This document shows positions 24,497-34,430 of a stretch of 64,000 bases of DNA, piece after piece. The stretch is from positions 73,209 through 137,208 of the forward strand of contig CAZVYY010000005.1 in the NCBI GenBank assembly GCA_964630775.1. Direction: 5' to 3'. The number at the start of each line of letters is the position of its first letter. Position 1 is the first letter of the stretch. The position numbers and the translations under genes are program-made. The DNA is from Anaeroglomus sp964630775 (GTDB lineage Bacteria; Planctomycetota; Phycisphaerae; Sedimentisphaerales; Anaerohalosphaeraceae). The notes beneath the pieces are model-generated. The model saw only the letters and a program-made list of their open reading frames with translations. It had not been told where the DNA came from and did not search any database.

Positions 24497-26623
24497 CTAC
24501 TGCACCACCGGGAATTCGGTAATCCGCAGCGTCGAGCAGCCGTAGGGTATCAGGGTGATGTCCTGGGCCGGCTTGCCTCGCAGATGTGACTGCGGCAGGC
24601 TGTGCGGCAACGGCCCGGCCATCTCGTTATACAATTGCCACTCCGGCACCATCTTGCCCCGCGTTTTCAGCTCAATCGGGGCATTTTCCAGATTCCACGG
24701 GTAGTTGCTGACTTTTTCTTTTTTCTGAACCACAAAGCCCTTTGCGGGATTATTAACCACCTCATCAAGTAAGCCATAATTCCACGGGCTTTTCGGATAG
24801 ACTTCATAGTATTCCCCGAAATGGTCCCGCCCCTCAACGAATTTCCACTCCTCCTCGATTTTCAGCACATACACCAGCGGCCCCCGCTCCACTGCGACGG
24901 AGTTTTCCACCCACCGGCTGGTCCCCACCTCCATCGGCAATTCCAGCTCGACAGTATCTTCATTCTTCCATTCCCGGCGGATTTTGGCTATCTGTCCGGC
25001 CGCGACCTTCCCCCAGACTTCCTGATTAATCAGAACCTTCGCATCCCGGCACCAGGCCGGCACACGCAGATGCAGCGGGAATGTCACTTTGTCTTTTGCA
25101 TACACCGTAAACCGGATACTCTCTTCAAACGGATAATCCGTCTGTTCGACGATACGAACCGGGACCCCCTTGGCCACTTTTGCATTCACTTCACAGGCCC
25201 CATAGACCAGCGCCGCCAGCCCGCCATCGGCTGTACCGTACCACAGATTCTGCACGAATTTGGGCCAGCCCTGGTGCATATTGCAGGTACAGCACGGATA
25301 CCCCGTCAGCAGCCCGAAGCACGAATCCGTCCCGCCATGACTTTCATCCTCATAAAAATTCCGCTTGCCCCGCGACACCTTGACCTGATTGGCGGATTGA
25401 AAATACTGGCGATACTTGAAATCATCCGTGGCCTGCGTCGGCAGCGCGTTGAAGGCAATCTTTTCCAGATGGTCAGCCAGTTGCGTATCCCCGGTAATCG
25501 TCAGCATGCTTTCCAGCGAAAACATCATTTCCACGACCGAACAGAACTCAATGCCCTGTGTCGGATTATTGCCGTGCATCGGCTCATCGCCGCCATACAT
25601 CCCCTGCGGCTGGCCGTGAAACAGCCGGATATCCCGCAAGGCATTCCGGGCCGCAGTCAGATATTTCTCCTCCGGATGCTGCTGATAATAAATCACCGGC
25701 GTCTTGAGTCCCTGTGCCAGATTCACACAATGAAAGCTCTGCAACTGCCCCACATGCATCCGGGCAATCAATTCCCGGTTGAACGGATACCGGTTGCCGA
25801 TGGTATTGGGATAGATATGGGCCAGGTTATCCTGCGGATTGTCATAAGGATTCAGGAAAATCTCCGTATAGGGAAAGGTCTGCTGATAAATCAGCTCCGC
25901 CAATTCCAGCAAAAACGCATCGCCGGTCTTGTTGTACAGCCAATAGATCACCATCAAATTATCCGCCCCGCGCCGGTTGGCCCAGAACGACCAGTGATCC
26001 AGATGATACTCCGGCAACTGTTTAAGCTGATACCGGAAATATTTTGTCAGGACCGCAATCACCCGCTCATCCTGTGTGGCCTCGCAATACTGCTGCAGGA
26101 TTTTAAGCATCACCATTCGCGGCCACCAGTCCTCGCGCGGTTCCTTCTGAATGCCCGGCTCATCTTTGGGCCGTTCCTTAAATCGCTGGGGGCCAAGATA
26201 CCCATCGTCCCGCTGATGGGTCAGCGTCCACTCCACCCACGGTTTGACTTTTTCAATCAGGGCCGGGTCGTTCAGGATATACGCCAGCGGCAAGAGGCCA
26301 TCGACCCAATACAGGCCCCGCTCCCAACTGTCGCCATCGCCGCCCAGCCAGCCGTTCCGCGGTCCGATGACCTGACTATACCGGGTATCCAGATTTCCCG
26401 TCAGTCCCGACTGCATCCGGCCCAACTGCTCTTTGAGCCACCCTTCCGGCCGGATCGCCCCCACCGGCAGCGGCACATAGGGATTGACCCGCAACGGCGG
26501 CCGGTTATTCATATAATTGGCCGCCGAAGCTGTCGCCGGTTCCGCCCCGGCAAACCCGGCAGCCGTGCAAATACTCATCACCCCCACAACCGTAACCATC
26601 CATCGCCTCGTATTCTGTTTCAT
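24497..26623 (-). CDS. GH127-type glycosidase (DUF1680, beta-L-arabinofuranosidase family)
   Basis: Secreted glycoside hydrolase of the six-hairpin GH127 family, whose known members release beta-L-arabinofuranose. Signal peptide about 1-27 (VTVVGVMSICTAAGFAGA). The domain begins RPPLRVNPYVPLPVGAIRPE and has WWPRMVMLKILQQY and MHVGQLQSFHCV. The zinc/catalytic region shows E-F-C (about 359) and the CCTCN pair (about 444), corresponding to the Glu-x-Cys and Cys-Cys zinc ligands known in HypBA1. A beta-sandwich end follows (FPLHLRVPAWCRDAKVLIN, VAVERGPLVYVLK). Length of 708 is normal. It has the same strand as the glycosyltransferase but a 448-base gap. A 59-nt element shared with the sulfatase remnant lies upstream. 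Confidence 0.87.
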   Translation of the reverse strand: MKQNTRRWMVTVVGVMSICTAAGFAGAEPATASAANYMNNRPPLRVNPYVPLPVGAIRPEGWLKEQLGRMQSGLTGNLDTRYSQVIGPRNGWLGGDGDSWERGLYWVDGLLPLAYILNDPALIEKVKPWVEWTLTHQRDDGYLGPQRFKERPKDEPGIQKEPREDWWPRMVMLKILQQYCEATQDERVIAVLTKYFRYQLKQLPEYHLDHWSFWANRRGADNLMVIYWLYNKTGDAFLLELAELIYQQTFPYTEIFLNPYDNPQDNLAHIYPNTIGNRYPFNRELIARMHVGQLQSFHCVNLAQGLKTPVIYYQQHPEEKYLTAARNALRDIRLFHGQPQGMYGGDEPMHGNNPTQGIEFCSVVEMMFSLESMLTITGDTQLADHLEKIAFNALPTQATDDFKYRQYFQSANQVKVSRGKRNFYEDESHGGTDSCFGLLTGYPCCTCNMHQGWPKFVQNLWYGTADGGLAALVYGACEVNAKVAKGVPVRIVEQTDYPFEESIRFTVYAKDKVTFPLHLRVPAWCRDAKVLINQEVWGKVAAGQIAKIRREWKNEDTVELELPMEVGTSRWVENSVAVERGPLVYVLKIEEEWKFVEGRDHFGEYYEVYPKSPWNYGLLDEVVNNPAKGFVVQKKEKVSNYPWNLENAPIELKTRGKMVPEWQLYNEMAGPLPHSLPQSHLRGKPAQDITLIPYGCSTLRITEFPVVQ

Positions 26624-26667
26624 ATCTTCACTTTCTGAAGAATTGGTAAAGAAAACACTACATAATC

Positions 26668-26726
26668 ATAACACCATCGACGGATAATATTAACCTCTCT
26701 CTTCTTAAAAATTGTCTTTTGAATTG
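26668..26726 (-). promoter_or_regulatory. 59-nt conserved upstream element, copy 1
   Basis: Aligns without net length change to 34431-34489. Shared blocks are ATAACACC, GGATAAT, TTAACCT, a TCTTCTT tract and TTTTGAATTG (plus-strand reading). It lies 45-103 bases before the GH127 start, as a promoter or operator would. Confidence 0.5.
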
Positions 26727-27448
26727 ATCATGAAGCATTATCGCCTGTAATCGTCCTTGTCCAACCCGCAGGGTTTAATCCGAATAGCTCTGGGGAATCG
26801 CAGCGAAACCCGGAGAAAACCGCCCACAACCACCCGCCCCAACCCCGAATGGGACCACGAATTCATCCTGGTGTTCGAAGGACTGTGCTAAAACCACAAA
26901 AAACAGGAAATTATATTGACTTTCCTTGAGAATATAGATAAACTTGGGAAATAGATAATATCCCTTTTTGAAATCCACCTTGATTTTACAGCAAGAGTTC
27001 AGTTTGGTTTTTAAGCGTCCCAGTGAGCAGAATGTCTAAGGGCATGTTTGTTTCGGACGGACGGCAAAAGCCATCGTAAGGGGTGTTGTCTGTAGTTAAT
27101 CATGCGGCACATCTTTTTTAAGGAAGGTTCACGGTACACCGCAGATGTACCGGAATTAGGAGTCTGGCGGGTATGATGCAAGACAGACCTAATCGACAAG
27201 GCTTCGGGGGAATCATATCCATTATCTGCGCATATTTCCATAGTCCTCTTTTTGCGACTTTTCGGGTCTTTTCTCTCGGGATGTTATTTGTGATTTATCT
27301 AAACCAAGTCTGCAAGCAATCCATTTGTACCCCGTTGAATTGCATCCTGCGCGATGGGTATCGTCTGGCCGGCCGGCTGAATCCGTCGGCGGCATTTCCA
27401 TCGATCAGCAATCGAATCATTCATTCATAACCCAGGAGGATCGTGCTT
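26727..27448. other. Intergenic region between divergent GH127 and PA14 genes
   Basis: About 720 bases with no convincing gene. Short frames on both strands lack ribosome sites and gene-like base use. The region around 26880-27000 is AT-rich and likely holds promoters. Confidence 0.4.
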
Positions 27449-27484
27449 ATGAAAAACAGAGTACAGTACGCAGGTTTCGGATAA
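27449..27484 (+). CDS. Possible 11-residue leader peptide
   Basis: An ATG exactly eight bases after a near-perfect AGGAGGA site opens MKNRVQYAGFG and stops at TAA. The last five codons and the stop lie inside the perfect hairpin 27470-27490. The arrangement, a strong ribosome site with a tiny frame ending in a stem-loop before a large gene, resembles attenuator leaders. The residues show no biased amino acid run, so the effector is not evident. It could also be a relic of a decayed gene. Confidence 0.4.
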   Translation: MKNRVQYAGFG

Positions 27485-27490
27485 ACCTGC
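27470..27490 (+). promoter_or_regulatory. Hairpin overlapping the leader peptide stop
   Basis: GCAGGTTT and AAACCTGC pair perfectly around CGGAT. It lies 70 bases before the PA14 gene. No T run follows, so it is not a standard terminator. Confidence 0.5.
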
Positions 27491-27559
27491 GATGGAGGCA
27501 AGGTGGACATGACCCGTTTCTGCAAGCAAATAGCTTAGATATTGAATGGAGGATTGAAC

Positions 27560-30500
27560 ATGAAGAAATGGTTGTATGTAATGATGTTATGTCTGGGATT
27601 AGTCTGGACCGTTCATGCCGATACCGGCCAAATCCTGTATGAATGGTGGCATAATACCGTAACCCAGCCGCCCGGGAATCTGAATGACCTGCAGGCAATC
27701 TATAATTGGACCGCCGGTCAAACTCGAAACATACAGTTTCTGACGAGCTTCCAGACTCCTGATGAGCCGCGGGATTACTGGGTGGGGCAGATGACCGGGT
27801 GGTTAATTGCTCCAATGACAGGCGAGTACACCTTCCGGATTGCTGCCGACGATCAATGCCGTGTCTGGCTCAGTCCCGACGGCAATCCCGCCAACAAGAC
27901 CCTGATATGCTTCCACGATGACTGGACCAACTACACCGAATGGACTAAATATGCGACCCAGAAATCCGCACCGATATTTCTGACCCAAGGAAAACTCTAC
28001 TGGATTGAAGGTCTCTGGCGTGATGGAACCGGAGGGGGGTTCCTGCGAGTGGCCTGGGAAGGGCCTGAGCCGATAGGCAAGGCCGCCACACTGGCCAATC
28101 TGGAAAACATGATTATTCCCAACTCGTGCATGCTGTATTTGAATAGTATGACGGAATCCGCAATCGGCGTGGAAAATCCCGCCCCGGCCCGCGGCGAGTC
28201 GAATGTCGGAGTGGGTGTCCAGACGTTAAGCTGGGATCCCGTCGGAACAGGGATTACGCAGTATAAAGTGTATTTGAGTACAGACCCCAATTTGCAGGAA
28301 GAGGATTTACTGGGAACCGTAACCGAACCCCAGATTAATTCACCGGCCCTGGCTGCGGATCAGATTTATTACTGGCGTGTGGATGCCTCAGCCGGCGACC
28401 CCAATACCGCGGTTGGCGATACCTGGTGGTTTTATACTGAAGTCTGGGCTCCGGCAATTACCAAGCAGCCCCAGGATTTGAATCTCGGATTCGACTGTGA
28501 AGGGACTTTTACGATCACCGCAGAACCGACCAAGCCGGGTTTTGGCGGAACGATTACCTATGCATGGTACAAGGTCGTGGGTCAGCGGGATTCCAAACTC
28601 CTTAACGGACAGACCAATGACTCTCTGGTCGGAACAGGCACCAGCTATACCACCGGTGTAGAAGGGGATTACTACTGTGTTGTCAGCAACGACTCGGGTT
28701 CGGTTGAATCCAATCTGGTCAAGCTGCGTGTCGGTGCCTATCTGATGCAGAGCCAGGATATTGGCTTGCCTTCTGCCGCCGGCAGTGCTTCGATTGCCGA
28801 CAATGGGGTGATTACCGTGACCGGAAATGGAGCCGATATATGGGGGCCTGCCGACCAGTTCCATTTTGCCTATCGTGAATTCTATGGGGATATTGATCTG
28901 CGAGTCAAAGTCCTCAGCATGTCCGGCGGTTCGAATGAATGGCGGAAGTTCGGGGTCATGATTCGGGATCAACTGACACCGGCCAGTATTCATGCCACCA
29001 TGGCCGCCACCGCAACACAGGGGCCTGCCTGGCAGGGACGTTTCACCACCGATGCCGATGACAATGGCAACCAGAATCTCGGGGATCCCGACTGGAATAA
29101 CAATACCCCGTATTGGGTCAGGCTGACCCGCGATGCGGCAACCAATGAATTTCAGGGGTATTGGTCTTATGATGGAATAAACTGGACTCTGATGGCCGGC
29201 AATAATGAAATTGACAGTCCGCAGGTCTTTGCGATGTCCGATCCGGTTTATATTGGTCTTGCCGTGACGGCTCACGATGCCGGGGTGCTGACGACAGCCA
29301 CGTTCTCGGATGCCACGGTCAATGGCAAGCCGCTGTTTGAGGCCCCCTGGACTCCGGATAAGGTTGTCTTCAGTCCCATCGACAGCAATGGGTGGCTGGT
29401 TTATAACGCAAGCCAGATTACCCTGACCTGGGACAAGGCTCCGTATGCCCCCTGTGACGCCACGTATGATGTTTACATGTCACAGGACCGCAGCCAGGTG
29501 GAAAATCCCCAAAGCGGATTGCAGCCGGTTGCCTCCAATATTACCGGCCTGACGGCTACAATCACCAATGCAGGCATCCTGAATCTGGCACATGACCAGA
29601 CGTGGTACTATCGAATCGCAGCCACTTCCGCGGCCGGCAACGGAACCCAGGATGGATTTGTTTTTGCGATTAATACGGTCAAAGCTGTGCCGGAAATCAG
29701 CACGCAGCCCCAGCGGCTTACCGTGGTCGATATCCCGGCCTCTGTGACGCTCAACTGTGTTGCAACAACCCTCAATGACGATACCGTGGTCCTCCAGTCC
29801 TATGTCTGGAAACGGGTCATCGGAACAAAAGACACCGACCTGAACGGGGATGACCAGGTGGTCTATACCGGCAGCAGTCCGGTCGAAATTAACCGCAATG
29901 GCAAACGGTGGTATGACTGTTCAGTGACGCTGTCGATCAGTGATATCGCCCATGAAGGCAAGTATTACTGTGTTCCCGTGAATTCGTCGGGAATTGCCAT
30001 CTCGGATAATGCTTCTATCATGACCAAACGTCAGGTCCTGTATTATTCGTTCGATGAAATAACCGGCAATACAGTGCCGGATCTGTCGGACAGCGGTTTC
30101 GACGGGACCCTCGTTTCCTCCGGCAGTGCGAATGCCCAGGCCTCCTATGGCGGTCTCCAGCAGGGTATTGCCGGCAAAGCCATCTATCTGACGGGACTTG
30201 GCGATCCCAATGCCGCGTGTGTCAACAGCGGTGCCACGGCGTATGACCTCGGTATCGAAGGGGCTATTCCCAAAACCTTCAGTCTATGGGTCAAGAATCA
30301 GGCCGGGGATGACGGCGGAGTCTTCTCGATTGGAACCTATGGCAAAGCCGAACAGGTCGTGGGGCTTCGTACTGTTGTCGGAACCGGCAATGTCTGGATG
30401 ATCGATGCCTGGGGAAATGGAAACCGTACCTTTACCGTGACCCCCAGTTTTATGACCTGGACGCATATCGCGCTGACCTATGACGGGCAGCGGGTCAAGA

Positions 30501-30823
30501 TTTTCGTCAACGGACAGAAGATCGACGACTATGCTCTGACGTTCAATCTCCAGAATGAACAGCCCTTTGTGGTGGGAGTCTGGGCGCGTACCGGATACGG
30601 TCCGGGCATCTCTCCGGTCTTTACAGGCTGGGTCGATGAAGTTCGTGTGTTCAACTATGCCCTGTCTCCGTCTGCTGTGGCGGATTTGTATGTCAGTCTT
30701 GCCGGCGGCAGTGTTTGTGCCGAGATACCGACGTATGATTTCACAGACGATTGCGTCGTGAATCTGGAAGACTTTGCAGTCTTTGCCGCGGCCTGGATGA
30801 ACAGCTCCCTGGTGACACCATGA
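27560..30823 (+). CDS. Giant secreted PA14/Ig/LamG protein with dockerin-like tail
   Basis: Extracellular multidomain protein of 1,087 residues, probably glycan-binding. Signal peptide MKKWLYVMMLCLGLVWTVHA. About 25-170 is a PA14 domain (GEYTFRIAADDQCRVWLSPD). About 175-280 is Fn3-like with YYWRVDAS. About 282-370 is Ig-like (GDYYCVVSNDSG). About 375-590 is a DUF1349/concanavalin-like domain (EWRKFGVMIRDQ). A second Fn3 (to 720) and Ig-like (to 845) follow, then LamG (846-1030; HIALTYDGQRVKIFVNGQ, GWVDEVRVFNYAL). The tail has DFTDDCVVNLEDFAVFAAAW. The start follows GGAGG by seven bases. A similar gene follows 63 bases later, so the two are co-expressed. Confidence 0.85.
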   Translation: MKKWLYVMMLCLGLVWTVHADTGQILYEWWHNTVTQPPGNLNDLQAIYNWTAGQTRNIQFLTSFQTPDEPRDYWVGQMTGWLIAPMTGEYTFRIAADDQCRVWLSPDGNPANKTLICFHDDWTNYTEWTKYATQKSAPIFLTQGKLYWIEGLWRDGTGGGFLRVAWEGPEPIGKAATLANLENMIIPNSCMLYLNSMTESAIGVENPAPARGESNVGVGVQTLSWDPVGTGITQYKVYLSTDPNLQEEDLLGTVTEPQINSPALAADQIYYWRVDASAGDPNTAVGDTWWFYTEVWAPAITKQPQDLNLGFDCEGTFTITAEPTKPGFGGTITYAWYKVVGQRDSKLLNGQTNDSLVGTGTSYTTGVEGDYYCVVSNDSGSVESNLVKLRVGAYLMQSQDIGLPSAAGSASIADNGVITVTGNGADIWGPADQFHFAYREFYGDIDLRVKVLSMSGGSNEWRKFGVMIRDQLTPASIHATMAATATQGPAWQGRFTTDADDNGNQNLGDPDWNNNTPYWVRLTRDAATNEFQGYWSYDGINWTLMAGNNEIDSPQVFAMSDPVYIGLAVTAHDAGVLTTATFSDATVNGKPLFEAPWTPDKVVFSPIDSNGWLVYNASQITLTWDKAPYAPCDATYDVYMSQDRSQVENPQSGLQPVASNITGLTATITNAGILNLAHDQTWYYRIAATSAAGNGTQDGFVFAINTVKAVPEISTQPQRLTVVDIPASVTLNCVATTLNDDTVVLQSYVWKRVIGTKDTDLNGDDQVVYTGSSPVEINRNGKRWYDCSVTLSISDIAHEGKYYCVPVNSSGIAISDNASIMTKRQVLYYSFDEITGNTVPDLSDSGFDGTLVSSGSANAQASYGGLQQGIAGKAIYLTGLGDPNAACVNSGATAYDLGIEGAIPKTFSLWVKNQAGDDGGVFSIGTYGKAEQVVGLRTVVGTGNVWMIDAWGNGNRTFTVTPSFMTWTHIALTYDGQRVKIFVNGQKIDDYALTFNLQNEQPFVVGVWARTGYGPGISPVFTGWVDEVRVFNYALSPSAVADLYVSLAGGSVCAEIPTYDFTDDCVVNLEDFAVFAAAWMNSSLVTP

Positions 30824-30886
30824 CGTGCAGCACAGGGATAAGAGATGATGACGATAAACAATATCAGTTGAACGGAGGACTTTACA

Positions 30887-33823
30887 ATGAAGAAGTTATT
30901 AGTCGTTCTTTTGATTGCATGGATCGCCGGACTTGTTCCGACATGGGCACAAAGCCCTGTGCGAGTCCAGGTCTGGAATGAAGCGAAAGGCCCGGGCCAG
31001 GGCGATGCGTATTATCTGGGATTGCGAAATCCGGTCCAGACTTTTTATCTGGACGATATCGGCCTGGGGTCCCGTGAAGATACAGACACTTTCACGGTGC
31101 GTGAAACGGCTTTTATTTACATTAAAAAGGCCGGAACATACACTTTTTCTACCACATCCGATGACGGCAGCATGCTGTGGATCGGAGACTGGTGGGTTCC
31201 GCTGGGTGAAACCCTCGATCCGGACTTGCTGTTTGTCAAACAGGGTTTTCTCAAGAGTCTGCCGCTGACGCGGGTTGTCTTGAATGATGCCTGGCAGGGG
31301 GATACAACCGTCAGCGGTACCATTAATTTACGGGCGGGCGTCTATGGCCTGATGGTCTGTATGTATGAAGGCTCCGGCGGAGAAACCCTGCTGGCGTCCT
31401 ATTCCGGACCGGATACCAACGGCTGGACTATGCGAATGGCCGCAAATACGGCGTTTGACCTTGCGATTCCTTCCAATAATCTGGTCAAATATGAAATCTG
31501 GAATCTGTCGACAGCAGCAGGTTCCGAAGGTCTTCTGGCGCCCCCCTATAAAAACAATACGGTGCTTCCTGACATTTCACTGGTCCGTTCCACCGAAGGG
31601 ATAGCGGATTATATTGGAATGACCAGCAGCTTCAATGTGTCGTTCCTTCTGGGACGGGATTACTTTTTAGCCTATGAAATGGGAATTTATCCGGCTTCGG
31701 AGGCGATGGCCCTCGGCCTGGGTGTCAGTTCCGATGACGGCAGTCTCCTGTGGACAGGCAAATGGTGGGAACAAGGGGCTCCATTGACTCGGATTGCGGA
31801 TAACCAGGGGCTTCACGGGATGCAGTATCGCGCCGGTCAGATTGATGTCAATGCCGGACTAATCGGTATCGTTGCCATGCAGTACGAACACAGCGGCGAT
31901 GAAGGTCTGGAAGTGTCCTATTGGACACCGGAGATTTCGCGTACGGTCTTGAAAGAAGGGCTTCTGGTGGCTCCGTATGATGCCAGCCGGCCCTATCCGG
32001 CCAACGGCCAGGCCAATGTGCCGCTGGAAGCGACATTGACCTGGACGGCTCCGGTACTGAATCCGTCGGCTCAAATGAAAGCGTATTTCGGGCCGTATGC
32101 AGGGACGTTGACGGAACAAGCGATTACCCAAAACAGTTTTAAGCCAACACTGGAAATGGACAAAGCCTATCAATGGCGTGTCGATGTGCTCGAACCCAAT
32201 AATCAGCCCGGCGGAGTTCCAACCGTCCGTACCGGGGCGGTCTGGGCGTTCAGTACCGTCACATCCGACATTACCATTGTTCAGCAGCCAATCGATCACA
32301 TTGTGCCTCTGGGGACTGCCGGTCAGCTTACGGTGGTCGCCGAAAGCGCCTTGCCGCTGCAGTATAGCTGGAAAAAAGACGGCCAGTATCTCGGCGTTGG
32401 CGGCAGTGTTCTCGCGACGCCCGGCCTTCAGCCCGTCAATAACGGCCTGTATTCCTGTGAGATTACCAACGGCGTCAAAACCGTGGAAACCCGGGCCGCT
32501 CGGGTTGCCGTGAAACAATTGATGGCCTATTATCCTCTGGATGGCGACCTCAATGACCATGCTAACGAACTGGACCCGTCGGCATCGGGGGATAAAGATG
32601 GTGTCTATATGGTCAACGACCCCAATATACTGGATGCCGTGACGCCGAATATGACCGTGCAGTATATTCCCGGCAAGAGCGGGCTGGGGCAGGCCGTGTT
32701 GTTCAATGGCGTGGACCAGTTCGTGTCCCTGGGGACCTGGGACCCCTCACAGGTAACCAATCAATTGACGGTTGCGTTGTGGGCCCGCTGGAATGGCCAT
32801 GTGGACAACCTCTGGCAGGGTCTGATCGGCAAACGCAATTCATGGAGCGGTACCAATATGCGGTGGCAGATTGAACTGGATCTGGGAACTGCGGACTTGC
32901 TCCGGAATCTGCGTGCCGCCGACCAGCCGGATTCATGGCAGGGGCCTCGGATTCCAGAGAAAACAACGCTGGTTTCCCGGGGCGGGTATGTCGAGTTCAG
33001 TTCTGAAAACCCCAGCACCAGCTACAATGAACGTGCCTATCGTGCCTTTGATGGCGCCACCGGCAGCAAATGGCTGGCCTTCCAGAATACCGGGTGGCTG
33101 ACCTATATCTTCCCGGAAGACCGGGCCTATGTGATCACCTCGTATCAAATCACCTCGGCCAATGATGCCCCGGAACGCGATCCGGATAACTGGACACTGG
33201 AAGGGTCCAATGACGGCCTGACCTGGGCGGTCATTGATACCCAGGCCGGAAAAGCCACTTCCTGGACGGCGCGCAATCAGACCGTAACGTTTAATCTGCC
33301 GGCCAATGCGACCGCGTATAAGAGGATCAAGCTGAACGTCTCAAAGATTCGTACACCCTCGGTCAATATCATTCAGATTGCCGAACTGGCACTGTTTGCC
33401 AATACGGCCCTGACAGCCGATGAAACCTGGGTCCATATCGCATCGACCTTTGATGGAACGAATGCAACCCTGTTTATCAATGGTCGGGCGGTAATTACCA
33501 AGCCGTCCGCTCTGGGTCCCAAGACGGATGCCAATCTGCTTTTTGGTGCCGATGAGCTAAATCCAACCGGCGGTTCGGCGGTCAGCAGCAAGCCCTGGGG
33601 CGGCAATTTCTTCAACGGGGCACTGGATGACATTCGCCTGTATAATTACGGCATGACCGCCAGTGAAGTCCTGGCCCTCTATAAACAAACCGTGCCGGGC
33701 GGCGATGTGTGTCTGCCGGGGACACAGCCTGAGTATGATTTTGACCAGGATTGCACCGTGGATGTTGACGATCTGTTAATGTTCATGAAGGATTGGTTGG
33801 CCGACAATTCGGCTGGGCTGTAA
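30887..33823 (+). CDS. Secreted tandem-PA14 protein with discoidin nested in LamG
   Basis: Extracellular protein of 978 residues. Signal peptide MKKLLVVLLIAWIAGLVPTWA. Two PA14-like domains occur at about 25-195 and 200-360 (TYTFSTTSDDGSMLWIGDWW; LGVSSDDGSLLWTGKWW). Fn3-like to 460, Ig-like to 543. LamG begins at about 545 (YYPLDGDLNDHANELD). At about 690-838 an F5/8-type-C (discoidin) domain interrupts it (GGYVEFSSENPSTSYNERAY, TYIFPEDRAYVITSYQI). LamG then resumes (TWVHIASTFDGTNATLFING, NGALDDIRLYNYGM). The tail has YDFDQDCTVDVDDLLMFMKD. No enzyme domain. AACGGAGG precedes the ATG. It is in one operon with the preceding PA14 gene. Confidence 0.85.
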   Translation: MKKLLVVLLIAWIAGLVPTWAQSPVRVQVWNEAKGPGQGDAYYLGLRNPVQTFYLDDIGLGSREDTDTFTVRETAFIYIKKAGTYTFSTTSDDGSMLWIGDWWVPLGETLDPDLLFVKQGFLKSLPLTRVVLNDAWQGDTTVSGTINLRAGVYGLMVCMYEGSGGETLLASYSGPDTNGWTMRMAANTAFDLAIPSNNLVKYEIWNLSTAAGSEGLLAPPYKNNTVLPDISLVRSTEGIADYIGMTSSFNVSFLLGRDYFLAYEMGIYPASEAMALGLGVSSDDGSLLWTGKWWEQGAPLTRIADNQGLHGMQYRAGQIDVNAGLIGIVAMQYEHSGDEGLEVSYWTPEISRTVLKEGLLVAPYDASRPYPANGQANVPLEATLTWTAPVLNPSAQMKAYFGPYAGTLTEQAITQNSFKPTLEMDKAYQWRVDVLEPNNQPGGVPTVRTGAVWAFSTVTSDITIVQQPIDHIVPLGTAGQLTVVAESALPLQYSWKKDGQYLGVGGSVLATPGLQPVNNGLYSCEITNGVKTVETRAARVAVKQLMAYYPLDGDLNDHANELDPSASGDKDGVYMVNDPNILDAVTPNMTVQYIPGKSGLGQAVLFNGVDQFVSLGTWDPSQVTNQLTVALWARWNGHVDNLWQGLIGKRNSWSGTNMRWQIELDLGTADLLRNLRAADQPDSWQGPRIPEKTTLVSRGGYVEFSSENPSTSYNERAYRAFDGATGSKWLAFQNTGWLTYIFPEDRAYVITSYQITSANDAPERDPDNWTLEGSNDGLTWAVIDTQAGKATSWTARNQTVTFNLPANATAYKRIKLNVSKIRTPSVNIIQIAELALFANTALTADETWVHIASTFDGTNATLFINGRAVITKPSALGPKTDANLLFGADELNPTGGSAVSSKPWGGNFFNGALDDIRLYNYGMTASEVLALYKQTVPGGDVCLPGTQPEYDFDQDCTVDVDDLLMFMKDWLADNSAGL

Positions 33824-33869
33824 CAGGTTTTAAGATAAATCCTGAAACGGCCAAAACAACACAAAACAG

Positions 33870-33901
33870 GGGCCTGTGCTGTTCATCGGCACAGGCCCTT
33901 T
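33870..33901 (+). terminator. Terminator after the PA14 operon
   Basis: GGGCCTGTGC and GCACAGGCCC form a perfect 10-bp stem with a 9-base loop, followed by TTT. Confidence 0.8.
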
Positions 33902-33938
33902 CATGTTCTTCGGGGAGCGACATGTATCAGGTGCTGTC

Positions 33939-34298
33939 TTAAATTTTCAGGGACGCGTTTAGTCGCTGCCGGGTATCCAGCGCCGCACCCGGATCGTTCT
34001 GTTCTTTCATCCAGCGATCCAATTCGGCGGACAATCGCTTTTTAATGTCCGCATATTTTTCATCCGCCGTCAGATTATTCAGCTCGTACGGATCCTGCTG
34101 ACTGTCATAAAGCTCCTCCGCAGGCCGCTTCATATATTGCGTTACAAGGTTATTGGCCCGTTCATGCTGGCTGGCTGCCTCCATCCAGGTATTCCAGTAA
34201 TGCGTATGTTTGGTGCCGTTGATTCCCATCACATATTTCTGGATGTGCAGATTGTCCGGCAGTAACGTGTCGATTTCGCTACAAATCCATGACAACAA
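33939..34298 (-). pseudogene. C-terminal remnant of a sulfatase
   Basis: The 119-residue frame matches only the end of a type I sulfatase: KYVMGINGTKHTHYWNTW, then the standard AEELYDSQQDPYELNNLTAD segment and a helical tail. The formylglycine site, metal ligands and signal peptide are absent, and no sulfatase sequence is found upstream on the minus strand. The ATG at 34298 has no good ribosome site. A 59-nt element like the one before the GH127 gene lies about 130 bases upstream, so the promoter region may survive while the 5' two-thirds of the gene is deleted. Confidence 0.75.
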
Positions 34299-34430
34299 AA
34301 ATGACTAATAACTCCAGAAAGAGTTAGCTGTACGATTGTAAGCGATTGTTATAAATAGAGTTATGAGGTATTCAAATATTGCAACCGTTGTTTAATAGCC
34401 GTCGCGGAATACTCGTACCCCTTAAGCGTA

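Noticed and set aside
24821..26638. 605-codon plus-strand frame opposite the GH127 gene
   Set aside because: The minus-strand frame has a signal peptide and the full GH127 motif order; the plus frame is its shadow.
27173..27430. 85-codon plus-strand frame with one hydrophobic segment before the PA14 gene
   Set aside because: No ribosome site, no gene-like base use and no family resemblance; probably chance.
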